From: Nitrosomonadales bacterium
Lineage (GTDB): Bacteria; Pseudomonadota; Gammaproteobacteria; Burkholderiales; SG8-41
Direction of reading: 5' to 3'
Assembly (NCBI GenBank): GCA_009885185.1
Contig: VFLF01000219.1
Coordinates: forward strand, 1 to 8,374
Length of the DNA stretch: 8,374 nt
Shown: piece by piece, positions 1 through 6,422 of the stretch
Numbering within the stretch: position 1 is the stretch's first letter
Layout of the letters: every line of letters begins with the position of its first letter
The notes under the pieces: generated by a model
Database searches by the model: none
What the model saw: the letters and a program-made list of their open reading frames with translations, nothing else
What the model was told of the DNA's origin: nothing
Program-made: the position numbers and the translations under genes

Positions 1-1
1 C

Positions 2-226
2 ATCGGCAAGGCGGGACGCGTGCGCTGGCGTGGCGTGCGCCCGACGGTGCGCGGCGTGGCGATGAACCCGATTGATCACCCGCACGGTGGTGGCGAAGGT
101 AGGACCGCTGCCGCGCAGGCGCCGGTCAGCCCGTGGGGCGTCATGTGCAAAGGTTACAAGACCCGCAAGGTCAAGCGCACCAACAGCATGATTGTGCGCC
201 GACGGAATTCCAAGGCTACGGCGTAA
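2..226 (+). CDS. rplB: 50S ribosomal protein L2, C-terminal part (5' end outside window)
   Basis: L2 is a primary 23S rRNA-binding protein near the peptidyl transferase centre and is needed for subunit association. Only the last 74 codons are present. The reading frame is open to the left edge (IGKAGR precedes [17 protein letters not shown]), so the GTG at 20 is an internal codon and not the start. The hallmark [10 protein letters not shown] segment is intact, including the histidine that corresponds to the functionally important His229 of E. coli L2. It is followed by PVSPWG and a basic tail ending RRRNSKATA. The stretch after GEGR ([21 protein letters not shown]) is somewhat divergent from the E. 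coli form but has the expected length. rpsS follows after 17 bases, as in the S10 operon. Confidence 0.97.
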   Translation: MGKAGRVRWRGVRPTVRGVAMNPIDHPHGGGEGRTAAAQAPVSPWGVMCKGYKTRKVKRTNSMIVRRRNSKATA

Positions 227-243
227 CAGGATAAGGGGTAGAC

Positions 244-555
244 ATGGCACGTTCGATCAAGAAAGGCCCGTTTGTCGATCACCATCTGATGAAGAAGGTG
301 GAAACAGCGCGCGCGGCATCCGACAAACGTCCGATTAAGACTTGGTCGCGCCGCTCGACGGTGCTGCCGGATTTCGTCGGATTGACCATAGCGGTACATA
401 ACGGCAAGCAGCATATCCCGGTGTATGTCACCGAGAATATGGTGGGACACAAGTTAGGCGAGTTTTCGCACACGCGGGTTTTCAAGGGCCACTCCAAGGC
501 AGGCGGGGCTACGGCGGACAAAAAATCCGCACCCACGCCGTCCCCGGCCAAATAA
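244..555 (+). CDS. rpsS: 30S ribosomal protein S19, with extended C-terminal tail
   Basis: S19 sits in the head of the 30S subunit, forms a complex with S13 and contributes to the head-to-50S bridge. The family core is complete: [10 protein letters not shown] at the start, then the [15 protein letters not shown] block (residues 32-46), [23 protein letters not shown] (52-74) and FKGH (80-83). A purine-rich AAGGGG at 233-238 is a good ribosome binding site for the ATG at 244. The protein has 103 residues against about 92 in E. coli. The extra length is a Lys/Ala/Pro/Ser tail after FKGH ([20 protein letters not shown]). The next gene, rplV, lies in the same reading frame only one stop codon and 24 bases downstream. 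Confidence 0.97.
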   Translation: MARSIKKGPFVDHHLMKKVETARAASDKRPIKTWSRRSTVLPDFVGLTIAVHNGKQHIPVYVTENMVGHKLGEFSHTRVFKGHSKAGGATADKKSAPTPSPAK

Positions 556-563
556 CCGGCCAA
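544..563 (+). repeat. 8-bp direct repeat straddling the rpsS stop codon
   Basis: CCGGCCAA occurs at 544-551 and again at 556-563, a 12-base period that spans the rpsS TAA (553-555). Translated in frame this reads P-A-K-stop-P-A-K. It looks like a small tandem duplication or slippage product at the end of the S19 tail. It is short enough to be chance in GC-rich, proline/alanine-coding DNA. Confidence 0.5.
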
Positions 564-579
564 GCAAGCGGAGAAAAGA

Positions 580-918
580 ATGCAAACGACGGCAAAACTG
601 CGGGGTGTCAGACTGTCGGCTCAAAAGGGCCGGCTGGTGGCTGACATGATTCGCGGACAGGCGGTGGAGAACGCGCTCAATATTCTCCAGTTTTCACCCA
701 AGAAGGGTGCAACCATCATTCGCAAGGTGCTCGAATCCGCGATTGCCAATGCCGAGCACAACGACGGCGCGGATATCGATGAGTTGAAAATCACCAGCAT
801 TTTTGTGGAAAAAGGCCCGGTGCTCAAGCGCTTTCATGCGCGCGCCAAGGGCCGTGGCATGCAGGTGCTCAAGCATTCCTGCCACATTTATCTGACGCTC
901 GGCGACGGAAGGAACTAG
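580..918 (+). CDS. rplV: 50S ribosomal protein L22
   Basis: L22 binds all 23S rRNA domains, and its long beta-hairpin lines the nascent-peptide exit tunnel. The 112 residues match the usual length of about 110. The N-terminus ([22 protein letters not shown], residues 5-26) is the conserved globular core. The tunnel hairpin is roughly residues 80-98, with LKR at 82-84 where E. coli has the MKR triplet deleted in classical macrolide-resistant mutants, followed by ARAKGRG. No deletion is seen. GGAG at 570-573 is six bases before the ATG at 580, which fixes the start. The gene is in the same frame as rpsS, and rpsC begins one base after its stop, implying translational coupling. Confidence 0.97.
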   Translation: MQTTAKLRGVRLSAQKGRLVADMIRGQAVENALNILQFSPKKGATIIRKVLESAIANAEHNDGADIDELKITSIFVEKGPVLKRFHARAKGRGMQVLKHSCHIYLTLGDGRN

Positions 919-919
919 T

Positions 920-1657
920 ATGGGTCAAAAAATACATCCGACAGGTTTTCGTCTTGCGGTGACGCGGGATTGGGCGTCGCGCTGGTACGCCAACAGCCGC
1001 AACTTCCCCGGCATGCTGCTGGAGGATCTGAAAGTCCGCGAGTATCTCAAGCAGAAACTGTCACATGCTGCAGTGTCGCGCATTGTGATAGAGCGCCCCG
1101 CGAAAAACGCGCGCATTACGATCTACAGTGCGCGTCCCGGCGTGGTGATTGGCAAGAAAGGCGAGGATATTGAATCCCTGAAGGCGCAATTGCAGAAAAT
1201 GTTGCACGTGCCGGTGCACGTCAATATCGAAGAAGTTCGCAAGCCGGAACTGGATGCGCAACTGATTGCGGATTCCATTTCCCAGCAGCTTCAGAAACGC
1301 ATCATGTTCCGCCGGGCAATGAAGCGCGCCATCACCAATGCCATGCGGCTGGGCGCGCAGGGCATCAAGATCATGAGTGCTGGCCGCTTAAACGGCATTG
1401 AAATCGCGCGTACTGAATGGTATCGCGAAGGCCGCGTGCCGCTGCATACATTGCGTGCTGGTATTCATTACGGCGTATCCGAAGCCAAAACGACCTATGG
1501 TGTTATCGGTATCAAGGTATGGGTCTATCAGGGTGAAATGTTGGGTAAGAACGAACAGCCGGCTGCCGCGCCGGGCGGGGCGCCGTCCGATACCCCGCCG
1601 CCGGCAAGAAAACCGCGCAAGCCAGGAGTGAAACGTGCTACAGCCATCCAGACGTAA
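920..1657 (+). CDS. rpsC: 30S ribosomal protein S3
   Basis: S3 lies at the mRNA entry channel of the 30S head. The N-terminus [12 protein letters not shown] is diagnostic. A type II KH domain follows, with the nucleic-acid-binding loop in [14 protein letters not shown] (residues 74-87). The FRRAMKRA motif places R131, R132 and K135 at the positions tied to mRNA helicase activity in E. coli. The C-terminal domain carries [26 protein letters not shown] (155-180) and [11 protein letters not shown] (191-201). After GEMLGK the protein ends in a low-complexity Ala/Pro/Lys/Arg tail of about 35 residues; total length is 245, against 233 in E. coli. The start lies one base after the rplV stop, and the 3' end overlaps rplP by 23 bases. 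Confidence 0.97.
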   Translation: MGQKIHPTGFRLAVTRDWASRWYANSRNFPGMLLEDLKVREYLKQKLSHAAVSRIVIERPAKNARITIYSARPGVVIGKKGEDIESLKAQLQKMLHVPVHVNIEEVRKPELDAQLIADSISQQLQKRIMFRRAMKRAITNAMRLGAQGIKIMSAGRLNGIEIARTEWYREGRVPLHTLRAGIHYGVSEAKTTYGVIGIKVWVYQGEMLGKNEQPAAAPGGAPSDTPPPARKPRKPGVKRATAIQT

Positions 1658-2051
1658 ATATCGTAAAGAGCAAAAGGGCCGCAACAAGGGTATTGCGACC
1701 CGTGGCGCCAAGGTTAGCTTTGGCGACTTTGGCCTGAAAGCCATTGGGCGCGGTCGCTTGACTGCGCGCCAGATCGAGGCTGCGCGCCGTGCCATGACGC
1801 GCCACATCAAGCGTGGCGGGCGTATCTGGATACGCATTTTTCCGGATAAGCCGATTTCACGTAAACCCGCCGAGGTTCGCATGGGTAACGGCAAGGGGAA
1901 TCCTGAATACTGGGTTGCCGAAATTCAGCCGGGCAAGGTTCTGTATGAAATGGATGGCGTTAACGAGGTGACGGCGAAAGAAGCGTTCCGGCTGGCCGCC
2001 GCCAAGCTGCCCATTGCAACCACGTTTGTACACCGTCAGGTCGGAGGCTAA
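1635..2051 (+). CDS. rplP: 50S ribosomal protein L16 (GTG start)
   Basis: L16 contacts the A-site tRNA elbow and organises the 23S rRNA near the peptidyl transferase centre late in 50S assembly. The 138 residues match the family (136 in E. coli). Conserved blocks are [49 protein letters not shown] (residues 27-56), [10 protein letters not shown] (65-74) and [19 protein letters not shown]. The arginine in [10 protein letters not shown] (R82) corresponds to E. coli R81, a known hydroxylation target; the lysine after RMG is Asn here. The start is GTG at 1635: translation from there gives the invariant MLQP, and AGGAG at 1624-1628 is correctly spaced. The start lies inside rpsC, so the two genes overlap by 23 bases in different frames. 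Confidence 0.95.
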   Translation: MLQPSRRKYRKEQKGRNKGIATRGAKVSFGDFGLKAIGRGRLTARQIEAARRAMTRHIKRGGRIWIRIFPDKPISRKPAEVRMGNGKGNPEYWVAEIQPGKVLYEMDGVNEVTAKEAFRLAAAKLPIATTFVHRQVGG

Positions 2052-2054
2052 GCC

Positions 2055-2246
2055 ATGAAAGCAAGCGAACTCCGTGGCAAATCCGCGGACGAATTGAAGC
2101 AGGAATTACAGTCGTTGCTGAAGGCGCAGTTTTCGCTGCGCATGCAAAAGGCCACGCAGCAGCTTTCCAATACCAGCCAGATACGCAAGACACGGCGTGA
2201 TATTTCCCGTGTGCGTACCTTGTTGACTGAAAAAGAGAACGGGTAG
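2055..2246 (+). CDS. rpmC: 50S ribosomal protein L29
   Basis: L29 is a small two-helix protein next to the peptide exit tunnel. Together with L23 it forms the docking area for trigger factor and SRP. The 63 residues match the family. They begin [10 protein letters not shown] and contain the signature [33 protein letters not shown]. The QFSLRMQ.ATQQL wording resembles betaproteobacterial L29. GGAGG at 2043-2047, which encodes the last glycines of rplP, is the ribosome binding site. The start is only three bases after the rplP stop, so translation is probably coupled. Confidence 0.96.
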   Translation: MKASELRGKSADELKQELQSLLKAQFSLRMQKATQQLSNTSQIRKTRRDISRVRTLLTEKENG

Positions 2247-2252
2247 AACAGC

Positions 2253-2522
2253 ATGAGTGAAATCGCCAACGCCAACAAGCGTACCCTGACTGGCCGGGTG
2301 GTCAGCGACAAGATGGACAAGACAGTCACCGTGGTAGTGGAGCGGCGTGTGAAGCATGAGCTCTACGGGAAATTCATCACGCGCTCCAAGAAATACCATG
2401 CCCATGACGAGAAGAACGAATTTCACGAAGGTGATACGGTGACGATAGAAGAGTGTCGCCCCATCGCCAAGACTAAAGCATGGCGGGTGATCCAATTGGT
2501 CGAAAAGGCACGCACGGTATAG
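2253..2522 (+). CDS. rpsQ: 30S ribosomal protein S17
   Basis: S17 is an OB-fold primary binder of the 16S rRNA 5' domain. The 89 residues are slightly longer than E. coli (84). After a short N-terminal run (MSEIANANK) come the conserved [32 protein letters not shown], the [11 protein letters not shown] loop and the [20 protein letters not shown] block. The ribosome binding site before the ATG at 2253 is weak (GAGAACGGG upstream), so coupling to rpmC, which stops six bases earlier, probably matters. It is the last gene of the S10 group, and a 205-base non-coding gap with a promoter follows. Confidence 0.96.
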   Translation: MSEIANANKRTLTGRVVSDKMDKTVTVVVERRVKHELYGKFITRSKKYHAHDEKNEFHEGDTVTIEECRPIAKTKAWRVIQLVEKARTV

Positions 2523-2541
2523 ATTTAAGCGGTAGATTATG

Positions 2542-2570
2542 TTTGCAGAAGCTCAAAAATAGGTTATAAT
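2542..2570 (+). promoter_or_regulatory. Sigma-70-type promoter, putative spc operon promoter
   Basis: A perfect -10 hexamer, TATAAT, is at 2565-2570. A plausible -35, TTTGCA (four of six matches to TTGACA), is at 2542-2547, giving the ideal 17-base spacer. The spacer region is A-rich. The expected transcription start is about 2576-2578, some 150 bases before rplN. In E. coli the spc promoter sits in this same gap between rpsQ and rplN, which supports the call. No convincing Rho-independent terminator lies upstream, so S10 transcripts may also read through. Confidence 0.72.
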
Positions 2571-2585
2571 TAACGGTTTTCACCG

Positions 2586-2620
2586 CCACGTGCGAATTGC
2601 GTAAATTACGCTCGCCGTGG
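2586..2620 (+). promoter_or_regulatory. Long imperfect hairpin at the start of the spc leader
   Basis: The 5' arm CCACG (2586-2590), GCGA (2592-2595), GCGTA (2599-2603) pairs in order with TACGC (2607-2611), TCGC (2612-2615) and CGTGG (2616-2620). This gives 14 Watson-Crick pairs with a bulged T at 2591, a bulged ATT at 2596-2598 and a three-base loop AAT. All bulges are on the 5' side. It begins roughly ten bases after the predicted transcription start. No U-run follows, so it is not a terminator. Confidence 0.55.
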
Positions 2621-2626
2621 TGATTC

Positions 2627-2640
2627 AGCCCTTACGGGCT
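2627..2640 (+). promoter_or_regulatory. Short perfect stem-loop in the spc leader
   Basis: AGCCC (2627-2631) pairs with GGGCT (2636-2640) around a TTAC loop, a 5-bp GC-rich stem. It is not followed by a T-run, so it is unlikely to be an intrinsic terminator. It sits seven bases after the longer upstream hairpin. Confidence 0.45.
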
Positions 2641-2727
2641 CCAATACTGGCGTGGCGCGTGGACCTTGCAAGTTGGTCTGCTAGCGGCGGCGCCAAGTTG
2701 GAGAAGAGTTAAAGCGAGAAGTAAATC

Positions 2728-3096
2728 ATGATTCAGATGCAATCCATATTGGATGTGGCTGACAACACGGGTGCACGCGCCGTTATGTGCATCAAGGTGT
2801 TGGGCGGCTCGAAGCGGCGCTATGCCGGCATAGGCGATGTGATCAAGGTCAGCATCAAGGATGCTGCGCCACGTGGTCGCGTCAAAAAGGGCGAGGTCTA
2901 TGACGCAGTGGTGGTGCGTACCGCCAAAGGCGTGCGCCGTGCCGACGGCTCGCTGGTCAAGTTTGATTCGAATGCGGCGGTACTGCTTAATCAGAAGCTG
3001 GAGCCGATCGGTACCCGCATTTTTGGACCGGTGACGCGCGAGCTGCGTACCGAGCGCTTCATGAAAATCGTGTCACTGGCCCCGGAAGTGATTTAA
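2728..3096 (+). CDS. rplN: 50S ribosomal protein L14
   Basis: L14 is a beta-barrel protein on the subunit interface. It contacts 16S rRNA and is the docking site for the silencing factor RsfS. The 122 residues equal the family length. Conserved blocks are [27 protein letters not shown] at the N-terminus, the [24 protein letters not shown] segment and the C-terminal [25 protein letters not shown]. The start is the ATG at 2728, preceded by GAGAAG at 2716-2721. It is the first gene after the putative spc promoter, as in the standard spc operon, with rplX following after ten bases. Confidence 0.97.
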   Translation: MIQMQSILDVADNTGARAVMCIKVLGGSKRRYAGIGDVIKVSIKDAAPRGRVKKGEVYDAVVVRTAKGVRRADGSLVKFDSNAAVLLNQKLEPIGTRIFGPVTRELRTERFMKIVSLAPEVI

Positions 3097-3106
3097 GGAG
3101 CGTGAT

Positions 3107-3424
3107 ATGAAAAAAATCAAAAAAGGCGATGACGTGGTGGTAACCACGGGCCGTGACAAGGGTAAGCGGGGAATCGTTCTGCGGCTGGTGGATGACAGTC
3201 ATGTATTGGTCGAGGGCGCAAATAAGGTAAAAAAGCACGAGCGTCCGAATCCGACGAAGAACACGACCGGCGGCATTATTGACAAGGAAATGCCACTGCA
3301 TATTTCGAATGTTGCTTTGTATAACCCCGCGACGAAGAAGGCCGACCGTGTTGGCATCAAGGAAATCGACGGCGGCAAGCGAGTGCGGTATTTCAAGTCC
3401 AATGGCGAAGTGGTTGACGTATGA
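3107..3424 (+). CDS. rplX: 50S ribosomal protein L24
   Basis: L24 is an assembly-initiating protein that binds the 5' end of 23S rRNA and lies near the tunnel exit. The 105 residues match the family. The KOW motif is visible at the N-terminus ([26 protein letters not shown]), followed by [13 protein letters not shown] and [29 protein letters not shown], ending in the usual [21 protein letters not shown] at 3095-3100 overlaps the rplN stop and is six bases before the ATG. The stop codon overlaps the rplE start in an ATGA arrangement, implying coupled translation. Confidence 0.97.
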   Translation: MKKIKKGDDVVVTTGRDKGKRGIVLRLVDDSHVLVEGANKVKKHERPNPTKNTTGGIIDKEMPLHISNVALYNPATKKADRVGIKEIDGGKRVRYFKSNGEVVDV

Positions 3425-4110
3425 GCGAAAAGAAAGAAGACAAGAAGGCGAAGCCCGCGCGCGAACCCAAGGGTGAGCCGAAGGCCGAGAAAAAAGCCAA
3501 GTCGGGGGCCAAAGATAAGGACGCCGGGGCTGACAAGCCTGCGCGCAGGGCAGATGCCAAGCCGGCGGGTCCCTCGCGTTTGCATGCGTTTTACCGCGAT
3601 ACCGTGGTCAAGGACCTGACGCAAAAATTCGGTTACAAAAGCGTCATGCAGGTGCCACGTATCAACAAGATTGTGCTCAATATGGGCGTGGGCGAGGCGG
3701 TGGCGGACAAGAAGATCATGGACAATGCTGTGGCCGACATGACCAAGATTGCCGGGCAAAAGCCGCTGGTCACGAAATCGCGCAAGGCGATTGCGTCTTT
3801 CAAGATTCGCGAAAATTATCCCGTGGGCTGCAAGGTCACTTTGCGCGGCACGCGCATGTATGATTTTCTCGACCGGCTGGTGAACGTTGCCATGCCTCGT
3901 ATTCGCGATTTTCGCGGTATTTCGGCACGCAGCTTTGACGGCATGGGTAACTACAACATGGGTGTCAAGGAGCAGATCATTTTTCCCGAAATCGAGTACG
4001 ACAAGATCGACGCGATTCGCGGGATGAATATCACAATTTCGACTACTGCTGGCAGCGATGACGAAGCAAAGGCGCTGTTGGCCGCGTTCAAATTTCCGTT
4101 CAGGAACTGA
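3421..4110 (+). CDS. rplE: 50S ribosomal protein L5 with Lys/Ala-rich N-terminal extension
   Basis: L5 binds 5S rRNA in the central protuberance and bridges to S13 in the 30S head. The core from about residue 52 is typical: [73 protein letters not shown], the [10 protein letters not shown] loop, and [18 protein letters not shown] through to the [11 protein letters not shown] end. Unlike E. coli L5 (179 residues), this protein has 229: a hydrophilic, presumably disordered segment of about 51 residues precedes the core, with 14 Lys and 11 Ala in its first 50. The ATG at 3421 overlaps the rplX stop. No in-frame ATG or GTG with a binding site was seen near the core; a TTG at residue 54 lacks one. 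The long start is therefore preferred. Confidence 0.93.
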   Translation: MSEKKEDKKAKPAREPKGEPKAEKKAKSGAKDKDAGADKPARRADAKPAGPSRLHAFYRDTVVKDLTQKFGYKSVMQVPRINKIVLNMGVGEAVADKKIMDNAVADMTKIAGQKPLVTKSRKAIASFKIRENYPVGCKVTLRGTRMYDFLDRLVNVAMPRIRDFRGISARSFDGMGNYNMGVKEQIIFPEIEYDKIDAIRGMNITISTTAGSDDEAKALLAAFKFPFRN

Positions 4111-4118
4111 GGGATCTT

Positions 4119-4424
4119 ATGGCTAAGAAGTCAGTCATCAATCGTAATGACAAGCGCCGCGAAACAGTGAAAAAATTCGCTGCCAAGCGTAAGGTCTTAC
4201 AGGATGCGGCGAACAACCAGTCGTTGTCGCAGGAGGACCGTTATGAGGCGCGCTTGAAGCTGCAAAAATTGCCGCGCAATGCAAGTCCGGTGCGGGTGCG
4301 TAACCGTTGCGCGCTGACGGGCCGCCCGCGCGGGGTATATCGCAAGTTCGGTCTGGCGCGCGGGAAGTTGCGTGATATCGCGATGCGCGGTGATATACCC
4401 GGCATCATCAAGGCGAGCTGGTAA
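4119..4424 (+). CDS. rpsN: 30S ribosomal protein S14, zinc-independent long form
   Basis: S14 is a late-assembling protein of the 30S head. The 101 residues and the single cysteine in [26 protein letters not shown] mark the long, zinc-free type; there are no CxxC pairs as in the short zinc-binding form. The start [13 protein letters not shown] is standard and the C-terminus [11 protein letters not shown] is intact. GAGGG at 4109-4113, overlapping the rplE stop, is the likely ribosome binding site for the ATG at 4119. The gene is followed by a 94-base gap that is unusually long for this operon. Confidence 0.97.
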   Translation: MAKKSVINRNDKRRETVKKFAAKRKVLQDAANNQSLSQEDRYEARLKLQKLPRNASPVRVRNRCALTGRPRGVYRKFGLARGKLRDIAMRGDIPGIIKASW

Positions 4425-4437
4425 ACGTGGAAATGTA

Positions 4438-4469
4438 GATTCGCGGATTCGTTGATTCGTGGATTTGTA
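4438..4469 (+). repeat. Four tandem octamers (GATTCGNN) between rpsN and rpsH
   Basis: Consecutive 8-base units read GATTCGCG (4438), GATTCGTT (4446), GATTCGTG (4454) and GATTTGTA (4462). A fifth, degenerate ATTCGC (4472-4477) follows after a one-base shift. The array fills a third of the 94-base gap between rpsN and rpsH. It does not form an obvious hairpin and contains no clear promoter. The period and conservation suggest slippage-type expansion of a simple repeat. Any effect on rpsH expression is unknown. Confidence 0.7.
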
Positions 4470-4518
4470 AAATTCGCAGCTGCAGGTTATTCAGGACCAG
4501 GAAGCAGGAGAAGATTGC

Positions 4519-4914
4519 ATGAGTATGAGTGATCCGGTCGCCGACATGCTAACGCGCATTCGTAATGCGCAGCAGTCGGAGAAACAATCGGTAGCGATGC
4601 CGACGAGCAAGCTCAAGGCTGCTATTGCCAAGGTGCTCAAGGACGAGGGCTACATCGAGGATTTTGCCATTCGCAATCAGGATGGCAAGTCGCATTTGGA
4701 TATCAGTCTCAAATACTACGCTGGGCGCCCCGTGATCGAGAAAATCGAACGCGTGAGTCGTCCTGGTCTGCGGATCTACAAGCCAAGCACGCAGATTCCG
4801 GTGGTGATGAACGGGCTTGGTGTCGCCATTGTGTCGACGTCCAAGGGTGTGATGACTGATCGCAAGGCGCGCGGTATGGGCGTCGGCGGTGAAGTTCTTT
4901 GCATCGTCGCCTGA
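4519..4914 (+). CDS. rpsH: 30S ribosomal protein S8
   Basis: S8 is a primary binder of the 16S rRNA central domain. In E. coli it is also the translational repressor of the spc operon. The 131 residues match the family (130 in E. coli). The N-terminus [18 protein letters not shown] is typical, and the C-terminal signature [26 protein letters not shown], which carries rRNA-contacting residues, is complete. AGGAG at 4506-4510 is eight bases before the ATG at 4519, favouring it over the ATG at 4525. The 94-base gap upstream carries octamer repeats and leaves this gene less tightly coupled to rpsN than is usual. Confidence 0.97.
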   Translation: MSMSDPVADMLTRIRNAQQSEKQSVAMPTSKLKAAIAKVLKDEGYIEDFAIRNQDGKSHLDISLKYYAGRPVIEKIERVSRPGLRIYKPSTQIPVVMNGLGVAIVSTSKGVMTDRKARGMGVGGEVLCIVA

Positions 4915-4932
4915 TCGAAAGCGGAGTAGCCT

Positions 4933-5466
4933 ATGTCAAGAGTTGCCAATAATCCAGTGATCATCCCCGACAAGGTGGATGTCACGCTCAATGCCGCGGA
5001 AATTTCCGTTAAGGGGCCGCTGGGAACGTTGTCGCAGAAGATGTCACGGAATGTGCTGATTCAGCGCGTCGATAATCGCCTTGAATTCAAGGCGAACGAG
5101 GTGTCCATTCAGGCCAATGCGATGTCCGGTACGATGCGTGCCCTGGTGTCCAATATGGTCACGGGAGTGTCGCAGGGGTTTGAGAAAAAACTGGCGCTGG
5201 TGGGCGTGGGATACCGCGCGCAGGCACAGGGTGATAAGTTGAACCTGACGCTGGGTTTTTCGCACCCGGTAGTACATCAGTTGCCGAAGGGCGTGAAGGC
5301 GGAGACCCCGACGCAGACCGAGATCATTATCAAGGGTGCGGACCGTCAGCAGGTAGGTCAGGTAGCGGCGGATATCCGCGCCTATCGTAGTCCCGAGCCG
5401 TACAAGGGCAAGGGTGTGCGTTATGTCGGTGAGCAGATTGTGCTCAAGGAAACCAAGAAGAAGTAG
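4933..5466 (+). CDS. rplF: 50S ribosomal protein L6
   Basis: L6 lies at the base of the L7/L12 stalk, near the sarcin-ricin loop and the elongation-factor site. The 177 residues equal E. coli L6. Two homologous alpha/beta domains are apparent: residues 1 to about 80 ([19 protein letters not shown]...[18 protein letters not shown]) and about 81-177 ([29 protein letters not shown]). The C-terminal signature [14 protein letters not shown] is present, as is the basic end KETKKK. GGAG at 4923-4926 is six bases before the ATG. rpsH stops 18 bases upstream and rplR starts 11 bases downstream. Confidence 0.97.
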   Translation: MSRVANNPVIIPDKVDVTLNAAEISVKGPLGTLSQKMSRNVLIQRVDNRLEFKANEVSIQANAMSGTMRALVSNMVTGVSQGFEKKLALVGVGYRAQAQGDKLNLTLGFSHPVVHQLPKGVKAETPTQTEIIIKGADRQQVGQVAADIRAYRSPEPYKGKGVRYVGEQIVLKETKKK

Positions 5467-5477
5467 TTGGGGCAATC

Positions 5478-5834
5478 ATGATAGAAAAGAAACAATCGCG
5501 GATGCGCCGCTCGCGTCGCACCCGGGCAAAAATCGCCGAACTCAAGGCCGTACGGCTGACGGTGAATCGTTCGAATTCGCATATCTACGCGCAGGTGATC
5601 GATGCCTCCGGAGGCAAGGTGCTGGCCAGTGCGTCATCGGCCGAGAAGGCGCTGCGCACCGAATTGAAAAACGGCGGCAATATCAAGGCCGCCGCCGTGG
5701 TCGGCAAGCTGATCGCGGAGAAGGCGAAAAAGGCGGGTGTCGAAACGGTTGCCTTTGACCGTTCGGGTTACCGGTTTCATGGCCGTGTGAAGGCGTTGGC
5801 GGAAGCCGCGCGTGAAGCCGGACTTAAGTTCTAG
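5478..5834 (+). CDS. rplR: 50S ribosomal protein L18
   Basis: L18 binds 5S rRNA with L5 in the central protuberance. The 118 residues match the family (117). It begins with the basic segment [19 protein letters not shown], then [28 protein letters not shown] (residues 26-53). It ends in the conserved [32 protein letters not shown] at 5469-5472 is the only purine-rich stretch before the ATG at 5478, so the binding site is modest. Within the gene, a 12-base perfect palindrome (5604-5615) and a 7-bp inverted repeat (5672-5678 with 5688-5694) occur; both fit normal coding content. A 45-base gap separates it from rpsE. Confidence 0.97.
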   Translation: MIEKKQSRMRRSRRTRAKIAELKAVRLTVNRSNSHIYAQVIDASGGKVLASASSAEKALRTELKNGGNIKAAAVVGKLIAEKAKKAGVETVAFDRSGYRFHGRVKALAEAAREAGLKF

Positions 5835-5847
5835 TCACTATAGTCCA

Positions 5848-5860
5848 GTCTACGATAGAC
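5848..5860 (+). promoter_or_regulatory. Small stem-loop just upstream of the rpsE ribosome binding site
   Basis: GTCTA (5848-5852) pairs perfectly with TAGAC (5856-5860) around CGA. The rpsE Shine-Dalgarno element AGGA (5869-5872) starts eight bases later. A palindromic ACTATAGT lies just upstream at 5837-5844. The hairpin is short and AT-containing, so its stability and role are doubtful. The 45-base gap is otherwise featureless. Confidence 0.3.
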
Positions 5861-5879
5861 GCGGAATCAGGAAATTTCC

Positions 5880-6407
5880 ATGGCGAAAATGCAAGCTTCA
5901 AAAATGCAGACCGGTAATGAAGAGCGTGGCGACGGTCTGCGTGAAAAAATGGTGGCGATTAATCGCGTGACCAAGGTGGTGAAGGGCGGTCGTATTCTCG
6001 GTTTTGCCGCTCTGACAGTGGTTGGCGACGGCGATGGCAGCATCGGCATGGGCAAGGGAAAATCGCGCGAAGTGCCGGTTGCCGTGCAAAAGGCGATGGA
6101 AGAAGCGCGCCGCAAGATGGTCAAGGTACAGTTGAAAAACGGTACGTTGCAACACACCGTGATAGGTCGCCACGGCGCCGCCAAGGTGTTCATGCAACCG
6201 GCGTCCGAGGGCACAGGCATTATTGCCGGCGGCCCGGTGCGCGCGGTATTGGAGGTGATGGGCGTGACCAATATTCTGGCGAAGTGCCAGGGGTCAACCA
6301 ACCCGTATAACGTGGTACGCGCCACCATTAATGGTTTGACGAGTATGAACACGCCCGCTGAAATTGCCGCCAAACGCGGCAAATCGGTGGAAGAAATCAC
6401 CGGGTAA
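5880..6407 (+). CDS. rpsE: 30S ribosomal protein S5
   Basis: S5 lies on the 30S solvent side near the mRNA entry and the decoding region; mutations in the family affect fidelity and spectinomycin sensitivity. The 175 residues are a few more than E. coli (167), the difference being mostly a variable N-terminus ([19 protein letters not shown]). The double-stranded-RNA-binding-like domain follows: [59 protein letters not shown]. The C-terminal domain has [27 protein letters not shown] and ends [11 protein letters not shown]. The VVKGGR loop is present without deletion. AGGA at 5869-5872 is seven bases before the ATG at 5880. Confidence 0.97.
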   Translation: MAKMQASKMQTGNEERGDGLREKMVAINRVTKVVKGGRILGFAALTVVGDGDGSIGMGKGKSREVPVAVQKAMEEARRKMVKVQLKNGTLQHTVIGRHGAAKVFMQPASEGTGIIAGGPVRAVLEVMGVTNILAKCQGSTNPYNVVRATINGLTSMNTPAEIAAKRGKSVEEITG

Positions 6408-6422
6408 TTCGGGGAGATAATT

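Larger units (their letters stand above)
2571..2727 (+). promoter_or_regulatory. Probable structured 5' leader of the spc transcript
   Basis: This is the non-coding stretch between the TATAAT box and the rplN start. It contains a long imperfect inverted repeat (2586-2620), a compact perfect stem-loop (2627-2640) and a weaker pairing of GACC (2662-2665) with GGTC (2674-2677). No short reading frame with a good start signal was recognised. The density of inverted repeats suggests a folded leader, possibly for autoregulation or mRNA stability. No known ribosomal-protein binding motif could be assigned by eye. Confidence 0.45.

Noticed and set aside
20..226. A separate short gene beginning at the GTG at 20
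   Set aside because: The frame is open upstream to the window edge and encodes contiguous L2 sequence, so this is the end of rplB.
2627..2640. Rho-independent terminator for the S10 operon
   Set aside because: The stem is only 5 bp and is followed by CCAATACTGG and not a T-run. It also lies downstream of the probable spc promoter.
2634..2652. Possible mimicry of the S8-binding region of 16S rRNA (short CGGGCTC and ATACTGGC matches to remembered E. coli helix 21 sequence)
   Set aside because: The matches are very short and rely on memory of an E. coli sequence that differs in betaproteobacteria. S8 recognition is structural, so this is not evidence by itself.
4452..4473. Promoter upstream of rpsH (TTGATT and TAAAAT)
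   Set aside because: The hexamers are separated by only 10 bases, and the match arises within the octamer repeat.
5604..5615. 12-base palindrome GCCTCCGGAGGC inside rplR, and the 7-bp inverted repeat at 5672-5694
   Set aside because: Both are within conserved codons of L18 and are expected from Ala/Gly-rich coding DNA. No context suggests a regulatory site.
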